From: an uncultured Oscillospiraceae bacterium
GTDB taxonomy: Bacteria > Bacillota > Clostridia > Oscillospirales > Acutalibacteraceae
NCBI GenBank assembly: GCA_910588415.1
Contig: CAJUPK010000131.1
Span: forward strand, 1 to 7,012
Reading direction: 5' to 3'
Length of the DNA: 7,012 bases
The translations under genes were made by a program, and so were the position numbers. The notes below the pieces were generated by a model. It searched no databases, was not told the origin of the DNA, and was given only the letters and a program-made list of their open reading frames with translations. Positions 1-5,004 of the stretch are shown here, in pieces (position 1 is the stretch's first letter; each line of letters starts with the position of its first letter).

Positions 1-604
1 TCCGCATATGGGGAGGTTCTTCTGGCTCTGAATGGGGGGCTGCTTGTGCAAGTTGCAAATTTTGGGGGCCATTCTGATGGATGGTATGTTTGGGATGGGA
101 ATTGCGGCCCTGCATTTGTGCGGATGCCGGGGCAGCAGTGGGGCTAGGATTTGTAGCGGGCTTGTGCAAGGGAAGGGGCGGTTCCTCAGAGGTTTCCGGC
201 CCGGAGATAGCCGGGGCCGGTTTTGTGTAGTCCCCATAGGGCGCAGAGGTTTTCTCACTCCGATTCTCTGCGGCAGGCTGACAGGGAGGCTCAACCGGGA
301 TTTGTGCATCTGGACTTTTTGGAGAATTGGCCCCATGTTCCGGGATATGTATGGGGGGAGGTGTTTCTGGCCCGCTCCATTGCCCCGCCTGTTGTGGCGC
401 AGGGGAAAAGGCTCCTTGCCGCCTTCTTTTGAACCGCCGGGCCGTGGATTTCCCTGTAAACGTCCTTTTCACGGCCCCCTTGCTCTTTTTTATCACATAA
501 TCAGCCGACTGCAAAGCCCGCTCGCCCATCACGTTAATGGCGTACTGCTCCGAACTATCCACCTTCTGATTCTGCTTGTCCATTGTCTGTAAATCGCTGC
601 TCAA
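1..604 (-). CDS. Pro-rich hypothetical protein, partial (C-terminus beyond left edge)
   Basis: The frame is open without a stop from a TTG at 602-604 to the left edge, giving 201 visible residues. I chose the TTG because an AGGAG lies 8 bases upstream and the TTG overlaps the radical SAM stop as TTGA, the same 4-base coupling used elsewhere in this cluster. The internal ATG at residue 8 has no comparable ribosome binding site. Residues 1-38 are mixed polar. Residues 39-62 are strongly basic (KK, KR, RR and KRRR clusters). From about residue 66 to the edge the chain is Pro-, Ala- and Glu-rich and looks disordered. There is no signal peptide or membrane segment. I do not recognise the family. 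A basic N-terminus followed by a long Pro-rich linker resembles the front of some large conjugation proteins of Clostridia elements whose enzymatic domain comes later, but that domain is not visible. The coding frame is well supported; the function is unknown. Confidence 0.72.
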   Translation of the reverse strand, partial: MSSDLQTMDKQNQKVDSSEQYAINVMGERALQSADYVIKKSKGAVKRTFTGKSTARRFKRRRQGAFSPAPQQAGQWSGPETPPPIHIPEHGANSPKSPDAQIPVEPPCQPAAENRSEKTSAPYGDYTKPAPAISGPETSEEPPLPLHKPATNPSPTAAPASAQMQGRNSHPKHTIHQNGPQNLQLAQAAPHSEPEEPPHMR

Positions 605-1512
605 AAAATCAGCTCCTTTCTCTGGATGTATTCCTCCCAGGTTTCCCGGCGAAAACATCCGCTGTAAACATATCTGTGGGCAAATTCCAGTTGTGCCTTG
701 CTGGGGCGAATCCCCAGGCTCTCGTTTCGCTCCGCCTGGGCGTAGAGATTGATTCCCCGCAGCCCCTTTAACGCCTCTACCCGGCGGGAGGCGCTGCTCA
801 AATCAGCCGTTACCAGCAGATAGACAAATACCCGGTAGGGCTTAATCCCCCGCTCCTTCAGCAGCTTGCAGGTACGCAGAATAGGCTCGATCTGGCTCTC
901 CTGGTCGCAGGAAAAGCGAATACAGCGTATCCACTTCAGCCGTGATAGGATGTCCGCGACTTTCGGCGTAACAAGCCGTGCGTCCATCCCTTGATTCAGG
1001 TCGATTCTGTACCCGCTGCCAATCAGCCCAGCTAACTGCTCTATGCCGTAGTCACAGGCCAGGATGTTGTTGTCCATGAGTACCAGCTTGTCCGTGTCCT
1101 GGCGCACCAAGTCCTGCCATGCCCGGTAGGGACGAATACCGCCCTCCTTCTTAGGCACTACGCACCACCTACATTTGTTGGGACAACCTCTGGTGAGATA
1201 GCCAATGGCATAATCGCAGCTTGGATAGATGGAGTAGTCGGGGAACACTGCGTCAATCTCCGGGGCCAGCTCCGTGAACAGGCCATAGCCTGTGCCGCCC
1301 TTGACGGTATCGGGCGGCAGATATGGGTTTTCGGGCGTAAAATCAAATACCTTGCTGCTGTAGACCCTATCAAAAAGGCCCAGGGGTTCCCACCACTCCA
1401 CGGTGTCCCCCTGGGCCTTGTGCCATGCGGATATTTTCATCAGCGCGTAATTAGGAAAGCGTTTCTTTCCCCGAAAATGTTCGGCCTCCGCGTCGTGCAA
1501 GCCAACTCTCAC
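601..1512 (-). CDS. Radical SAM family protein
   Basis: This 303-residue protein has the radical SAM cluster motif CxxxCxxC at Cys110, Cys114 and Cys117 within TRGCPNKCRWC, which binds a [4Fe-4S] cluster used to cleave S-adenosylmethionine. Residues 1-95 look like the alpha/beta front domain seen before the radical SAM barrel in B12-binding-type members (FPNYALMKISAWHKAQGD), but no DxHxxG cobalamin motif is present. Later barrel features include VLMDNNILA (residues 144-152) and DLNQGMDARL (171-180). The protein is short, with no obvious accessory domain beyond about residue 285. The GTG start is preceded by GGAGGT seven bases away and overlaps the upstream stop as GTGA, so it is translationally coupled to the XF1762 gene. 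The substrate is unknown. I infer a nucleic-acid or nucleotide modification role from the partner gene, without direct evidence. The family call is firm; the specific function is open. Confidence 0.9.
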   Translation of the reverse strand: MRVGLHDAEAEHFRGKKRFPNYALMKISAWHKAQGDTVEWWEPLGLFDRVYSSKVFDFTPENPYLPPDTVKGGTGYGLFTELAPEIDAVFPDYSIYPSCDYAIGYLTRGCPNKCRWCVVPKKEGGIRPYRAWQDLVRQDTDKLVLMDNNILACDYGIEQLAGLIGSGYRIDLNQGMDARLVTPKVADILSRLKWIRCIRFSCDQESQIEPILRTCKLLKERGIKPYRVFVYLLVTADLSSASRRVEALKGLRGINLYAQAERNESLGIRPSKAQLEFAHRYVYSGCFRRETWEEYIQRKELIF

Positions 1513-1952
1513 TGCCCCACCTCCCGCTGATACCGCGTTTTCATTTGAGCAGGATAGAGGTCAACGGTGGGGCGGCGTTTCCCGGTCCAGCGCAAGCCGC
1601 CTGCCTGCCCGATACACTTCCAGCCAGCAGCCCACAGGCTAACCCCGCTTTCGCTTTCCAGGATGTATGTAATCAGGCATTTGTACCCCATAGCCCGTGC
1701 TGCCCGCCATGCCGCAGCATATAGCATGGAGCAGGCGTTCCGGGAGCCGTCGGTGCAGAGGCGGTTGACTTCCAGGGTCCACCCATCGTCCAGATACCGG
1801 CTGACCGGCCTGCCGACGATTACCACGCCTACTATCTTCTCACCATCGGATAGACCGATAGAGAACTTGTGGCCTGCTACCGGCCCGTGGTGCCGGTGAT
1901 ATGCGCTGACAAAGGCATTGGCCTCCTTCAAAGTAATGGGAACAATTTCTAT
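1509..1952 (-). CDS. XF1762-family (GNAT-like) protein
   Basis: The protein is about 140-147 residues. Counting from the TTG at 1931, the core has KFSIGLSDGEKIVGVVIVGRP (residues 22-42), LEVNRLCTDGSRNACS (53-68), a helix LYAAAWRAARAMGY (70-83), and ESGVSLWAAGW (94-104). This pattern matches the XF1762 family found in phages and conjugative elements. The strand, 'NRL', helix and 'SL..AGW' order is reminiscent of GNAT acyltransferase folds. No substrate is established. The start is uncertain. TTG at 1929-1931 has no ribosome binding site, while the frame stays open upstream and encodes E-I-V-P-I-T, which looks like the family N-terminus. A strong AGGAGG at 1962-1967 is 9 bases from an in-frame ATA at 1950-1952, used here as the boundary. 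It overlaps the radical SAM gene by 4 bases and follows the hairpin pair after the sortase gene. Family call fairly confident; GNAT relation is inference. Confidence 0.8.
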   Translation of the reverse strand: MEIVPITLKEANAFVSAYHRHHGPVAGHKFSIGLSDGEKIVGVVIVGRPVSRYLDDGWTLEVNRLCTDGSRNACSMLYAAAWRAARAMGYKCLITYILESESGVSLWAAGWKCIGQAGGLRWTGKRRPTVDLYPAQMKTRYQREVGQ

Positions 1953-1960
1953 GGCATATC

Positions 1961-1967
1961 TCCTCCT
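1961..1967 (-). promoter_or_regulatory. Strong Shine-Dalgarno of the XF1762 gene
   Basis: The minus strand reads AGGAGGA here, a near-perfect anti-16S match. It lies 9 bases before an in-frame ATA (1950-1952) and only 4 bases before an out-of-frame ATG (1955-1957) that reads Met-Pro-stop. Its position argues that translation begins upstream of the TTG at 1931. Confidence 0.7.
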
Positions 1968-1981
1968 CTATCTTTGAAATA

Positions 1982-2029
1982 AACCCTTTCCCACATCCCC
2001 AATCTAAGCCGGGGACATGGGAAAGGGCT
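1982..2029 (-). terminator. Long GC-rich hairpin after the sortase gene, terminator-like
   Basis: Arms 2011-2027 and 1984-2000 flank a 10-base loop (2001-2010). As minus-strand RNA, CCCTTTCCCATGTCCCC pairs with GGGGATGTGGGAAAGGG over all 17 positions, two of them G-U wobbles, and one or two flanking pairs extend the stem. It is followed by UUUAUUUC, a weak U-tract. It begins about 25 bases after the sortase stop. An intrinsic terminator, probably leaky, is the simplest reading. An mRNA-stabilising or attenuating hairpin is the alternative, since the next gene's ribosome binding site is about 15 bases further on. Confidence 0.55.
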
Positions 2030-2043
2030 GCGGTTTCCCGCAG
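2028..2043 (-). other. Small GNRA-tetraloop hairpin next to the terminator-like stem
   Basis: The minus strand reads CTGCGG-GAAA-CCGCAG, a perfect 6-bp GC-rich stem closed by a GAAA loop, a stable GNRA tetraloop. It lies directly upstream of the larger hairpin and 9 bases after the sortase stop codon. On the plus strand the loop is TTTC and not GNRA, which again favours a minus-strand RNA role. Confidence 0.5.
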
Positions 2044-2052
2044 ACCTTTCAG

Positions 2053-2838
2053 TTACTCATTAACAGCTATCACCGCCAATCTTCCGTTATTTTGCGAATA
2101 CTCACAGGTCACAAGGGTCAAGAGCCTGTCTCCAAAGACAAGCTCCCGCCCGGTATCATAAAGCCTCCTTTCGCTTAGATTTTCCACAAGCGTGTTAAAA
2201 GCACCAGCGCTGATGTTAATTTGGTCGAACAAACTCCATTCCCCCGGCCCATAACTTCCAGCCGCACGGACTACCGCTGCTATCTTGTATGTTTCCACAC
2301 CTTTGGCAGTTTCCAGAGTGATATCCGGGTATGCCTTGCAGTAGCTTTCATCCACATAATTCAGCAGTTCAGAAAACATACTGCCGTCATTCATGTGGTG
2401 GCCGTAGATGATGAGATTATCGGAACTGTCCAGGCTGCACCGCTCGTCCAGAAAGGGCAGGCCATAGTCCGTGTAGTTCCCCTCAAAGTCATGATTGAGA
2501 TAAAATTCGCCGTTCTGCATGACGGGAAAATCTATGGACGTGCTGGAGATGGACACCCAGCCCACGCAGTCCGGGTTCTTTTCGTTCAACAGGGCTATGT
2601 CGTGGAGAACAGGCCCGCCAGAGTTTTCATCGCCGGATGGCGGGGCCTTGGAGAGTTCCGTTAAGGGTTTCGTCCCTCCATTCAAGTCTGTAACCGTTCT
2701 CCTGGCGGACAGTTTCCGCAGCTCGATGATTTTTGCCTTCTGCTCTTTTGATTCATGCCAGACGTTCACCAGCCAGCAGGCGGCAACCGTGGAGCCAAGA
2801 ATCAGCACTACAGCCAAGACTACCGCCAGTTTCTTCAT
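2053..2838 (-). CDS. Class B sortase
   Basis: Sortases are membrane-held cysteine transpeptidases that cut a sorting signal and join the surface protein to peptidoglycan. This 261-residue protein has an N-terminal membrane anchor (about residues 4-24), a polar stalk (25-80) and a class B catalytic domain. Key parts are NPDCVGWVSI (88-97), YLNHDFEG (113-120), IIYGHHMNDGSMF (143-155) with the catalytic His at 147, TLVTCEYS with Cys245, and NGR with Arg253. The length is normal for the class. The ATG overlaps the stop of the upstream membrane protein (ATGA) and has GGAGGG 6 bases upstream. The likely client is the VPKTG-bearing protein two genes upstream; this pairing is inference from position. 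Residues 18-21 (VAAC) resemble a lipobox, but an N-terminal transmembrane anchor is the more usual arrangement. The enzyme looks intact. Confidence 0.95.
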   Translation of the reverse strand: MKKLAVVLAVVLILGSTVAACWLVNVWHESKEQKAKIIELRKLSARRTVTDLNGGTKPLTELSKAPPSGDENSGGPVLHDIALLNEKNPDCVGWVSISSTSIDFPVMQNGEFYLNHDFEGNYTDYGLPFLDERCSLDSSDNLIIYGHHMNDGSMFSELLNYVDESYCKAYPDITLETAKGVETYKIAAVVRAAGSYGPGEWSLFDQINISAGAFNTLVENLSERRLYDTGRELVFGDRLLTLVTCEYSQNNGRLAVIAVNE

Positions 2839-4991
2839 CGGTGCCCTCCGGAACGCCTGCGGGAATCCCGGTAAATGAAAATCCCGATAATCAATCCAGC
2901 CAGCAGCACCAAGCCAGCGGCGGCAAAGGGCAGGAACTTCTCATAATCTTTTAGGGTTAGGCCGCGCCGGTTATCCTCCGAGACCTCGCCGGGAAGATAG
3001 GTTTTTACCTGTACTTTCTGCAAAGATTCCTCATTACTAACCTCAAAATGAACGGTATCACTCTGCCCATCCTGGGTAATCTTCAGCGCATACTCGCCCT
3101 TGGGAACCCGGATAAGGCGGTGGGGAGTCTCCCCGGATGTCAATGTAGCCAGCTCAGTATTATCCTTACTCAGCAGCGCCAGGTCAGCGCCTACCATGGC
3201 AGAATCAGTGGCGTTACTCCACACAGACAAGTCAACAGCCACATATTTACAAGCTACCGTGAACTTGCTCTCAAGCCCAGAGGGAATGTCTGTGGCGATT
3301 TTCTCCATAGAATACCCGTCCGGCAGTTCAATGGGGACTGCCACAAACGCCGCGACCGGCACATTCTGAATAAGCGCGGTCCCATCCGCACCGGTCTTGC
3401 CAACATAAAGCGCGTTGGCTTTGGTGTAAGGGTCGGCGCGCTTTTCATCAGCGGCTTTCTGGTCCTTGAGCTGGGCCAGGGTTTCGCTGATGTCAGTACT
3501 GCCGCTGTCAGTTTCCTTTTTGACCTCCGGCAAGGGGGCCTCTCCCGGTTCAAAAAGCCCCACGGTCACACCGGGAACCGGCTGGCCATCATCATCCAAA
3601 ACGGTCAGGGTCAAGTCGCGCTGGTTCGCTACAAAGCTAAAGGTCAGATAGGCGCTCCCACTGCCTGCCAGCTCGATTATCTGCGGCTCCGGAAGTTCAA
3701 ACCCTTTCACGCTTTTGGGCGTGACAGTGTACTTGCCAGCCGGAATCTCAGTGACAATTTTTCCATCTGCGCCGGTCTTAAAATCCTTATTATACTTGCC
3801 GCCCTCGGCCTTTGTCCCGCTGACTTCAAAAGAGAACGCCTGCCCTGTTTTGTCAGAGGTACAGGCGATGGTGAGCTGCCCATCGGGGATAGGCGTAGGT
3901 GAGGGAACAGCCGTGGGCTTTGGGGTCGATGTAGGCTTGGGTGTGGCGATCGGGGCCGGAGTGGGCGTGACCTTCGCCGTGGGAGCTGCGGTGGGAGTGG
4001 GTTTTGTCACTGTATTCGTCGTACCACCCTGATTGACGGGCGGCACAGGAACAGGTGTTGGGTCTGGCTCTTTTTCCGTCAGATACTGCGTGTAGTTTCG
4101 CCCGGATTTCTCAGCCAGTTTGTAGGAGATATGCACCACGCCGCATACTCCACCGCCATTCTTGAGGTGGTTTAATTCCTCCTGGGCGGCTTGCAGGGTG
4201 ACATACTCAAAGGTCTTGCTCTCGCCCTTTTTGCCCAGCGTAGCGCCGTAATTCTCATAGGTTACGGTCACACTGCCGATCTGCTTTTCATGGCTGGCAA
4301 TCAGCTCTATGTCCGGCGAGAACTTCCCGGCAATCAAAACCTCGTTCTCTCCAGCAACTATTTTCTTGCCCTCACTGGTGCGAATCTCCTTATCGCCGCC
4401 GGAGATTTCCAGGCCGGTAATGGAGAATTTCACACCGGACGCGGCCTTATACCCTTTGGGGGTGGAGGTGGGCCGCAGCTCATACTCGCCAGGGGCCAGA
4501 CTGCCCACGGTGATTTGTCCAGCTTTGTCGGTAGTCAGGCCGGCCTTGACGGAGGCCGTTCCTTTATATAAGGTATAGGAGGCGTTGGCAACCGGCTTTA
4601 AGGTTCGGCTGTTTTTGACTGTCAGGGTCACGCTGCCCTTAGACGGGGCCACGTCCACCGGGTCATACACGGCAAGGCGCAGCTTCTTTTCCAGCTTTTC
4701 CCCGCCGCATACCAGCTTAACAGTCTGTATGGTGGAGGCATAGAGGGAATCAAATTGCAATGTATTCCCCTTGAAAGAAAGAGTAAAGGCGGGGTCCTCC
4801 CCCGCCTCCACATTGGTGATTTCTTTGTCCATGGTAAACTCGCCGGAGAACGTGTCTCCGGCGGTCTCCCTATAGAAAACCCGGTCGGGGATAGGCAGGT
4901 CTGTGACTACCACTGCCCCAGCCGGGAGTGCGCTGGCAAACACAAAGGCCGCTGCCAGAACGACAGCGGCCAGTCTATTCAGTTTTTTCAT
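2835..4991 (-). CDS. Secreted single-pass membrane protein with SpaA/Cna-B-like domains
   Basis: This 718-residue surface protein starts with a signal peptide (1-26, likely cut after AGA). An unassigned beta-rich region (about 30-110) follows, then a SpaA/Cna-B-like domain (118-200) and a second unassigned region (205-305). A Pro/Thr linker (309-369) probably crosses the wall. Further SpaA-like modules lie at about 372-455 and 458-580, with a last beta-domain at 585-665. The chain ends with a membrane helix (687-707) and a basic tail. There is no LPXTG-type motif before the helix, so it probably stays in the membrane with its bulk outside. The SpaA-like modules lack the usual Lys/Glu isopeptide pair: for example ELRPTSTPKGY replaces the normal E-x-x-A-P-x-G-Y stretch. 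The ATG has AAGGAG upstream and lies 13 bases after the VaFE gene. It overlaps the sortase gene. It may be a membrane-held partner or base of the VaFE stalk; no pilin motif is evident. Confidence 0.85.
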   Translation of the reverse strand: MKKLNRLAAVVLAAAFVFASALPAGAVVVTDLPIPDRVFYRETAGDTFSGEFTMDKEITNVEAGEDPAFTLSFKGNTLQFDSLYASTIQTVKLVCGGEKLEKKLRLAVYDPVDVAPSKGSVTLTVKNSRTLKPVANASYTLYKGTASVKAGLTTDKAGQITVGSLAPGEYELRPTSTPKGYKAASGVKFSITGLEISGGDKEIRTSEGKKIVAGENEVLIAGKFSPDIELIASHEKQIGSVTVTYENYGATLGKKGESKTFEYVTLQAAQEELNHLKNGGGVCGVVHISYKLAEKSGRNYTQYLTEKEPDPTPVPVPPVNQGGTTNTVTKPTPTAAPTAKVTPTPAPIATPKPTSTPKPTAVPSPTPIPDGQLTIACTSDKTGQAFSFEVSGTKAEGGKYNKDFKTGADGKIVTEIPAGKYTVTPKSVKGFELPEPQIIELAGSGSAYLTFSFVANQRDLTLTVLDDDGQPVPGVTVGLFEPGEAPLPEVKKETDSGSTDISETLAQLKDQKAADEKRADPYTKANALYVGKTGADGTALIQNVPVAAFVAVPIELPDGYSMEKIATDIPSGLESKFTVACKYVAVDLSVWSNATDSAMVGADLALLSKDNTELATLTSGETPHRLIRVPKGEYALKITQDGQSDTVHFEVSNEESLQKVQVKTYLPGEVSEDNRRGLTLKDYEKFLPFAAAGLVLLAGLIIGIFIYRDSRRRSGGHR
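3885..4067 (-). repeat. Pro/Thr-rich low-complexity linker region
   Basis: This segment encodes residues 309-369 of the SpaA-like membrane protein, an imperfect run of PTP, TPTPAP, TPKPTSTPKPT and PSPTPIP units. Such linkers usually span the peptidoglycan and keep the outer domains away from the membrane. The DNA is GC-skewed and imperfectly repetitive, and so may vary in length between strains. Confidence 0.75.
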
Positions 4992-5004
4992 GGGGTTCTC
5001 CTTC
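4992..5004 (-). promoter_or_regulatory. Ribosome binding site in the 13-base gap between the two surface genes
   Basis: The gap between the VaFE gene stop (TAA, 5005-5007) and the next ATG (4989-4991) reads GAAGGAGAACCCC on the minus strand. The Shine-Dalgarno fills the gap, leaving no room for a promoter or terminator, so both genes share a transcript. Confidence 0.75.

Noticed and set aside
352..358. Run of six G (C on the coding strand) as a phase-variation tract in the Pro-rich gene
   Set aside because: Six bases is short for slippage-driven switching and the run is explained by consecutive Pro codons; no second frame with a sensible product was seen.
32..592. Plus-strand frame of 186 codons near the left edge
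   Set aside because: It is antisense to the Pro-rich minus-strand gene, has no ribosome binding site and reads as Gly/Arg/Leu-rich noise. The minus frame is open throughout, has a coupled start and follows the operon direction.
2776..2787. Lipobox-like VAAC at residues 18-21 of the sortase
   Set aside because: Sortases normally keep an uncleaved N-terminal membrane anchor, and a Trp directly after Cys followed by more hydrophobic residues fits a transmembrane helix better. Left as a curiosity.
3048..3902. Plus-strand frame of 284 codons
   Set aside because: It lies wholly antisense to the SpaA-like membrane protein, whose domains, signal peptide and membrane helix are clear. No recognisable motif or start signal.
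3900..4060. G-rich plus strand as a possible G-quadruplex or CRISPR-like repeat
   Set aside because: The G runs are short and irregular and are explained by Pro/Thr codons of the wall-spanning linker on the other strand; there are no regular repeat and spacer units.
4071..4991. tRNA, rRNA or other structured RNA genes in the window
   Set aside because: No cloverleaf or rRNA-like stretch was noticed here or elsewhere; apart from the hairpin junction nearly every base is within a supported coding frame.
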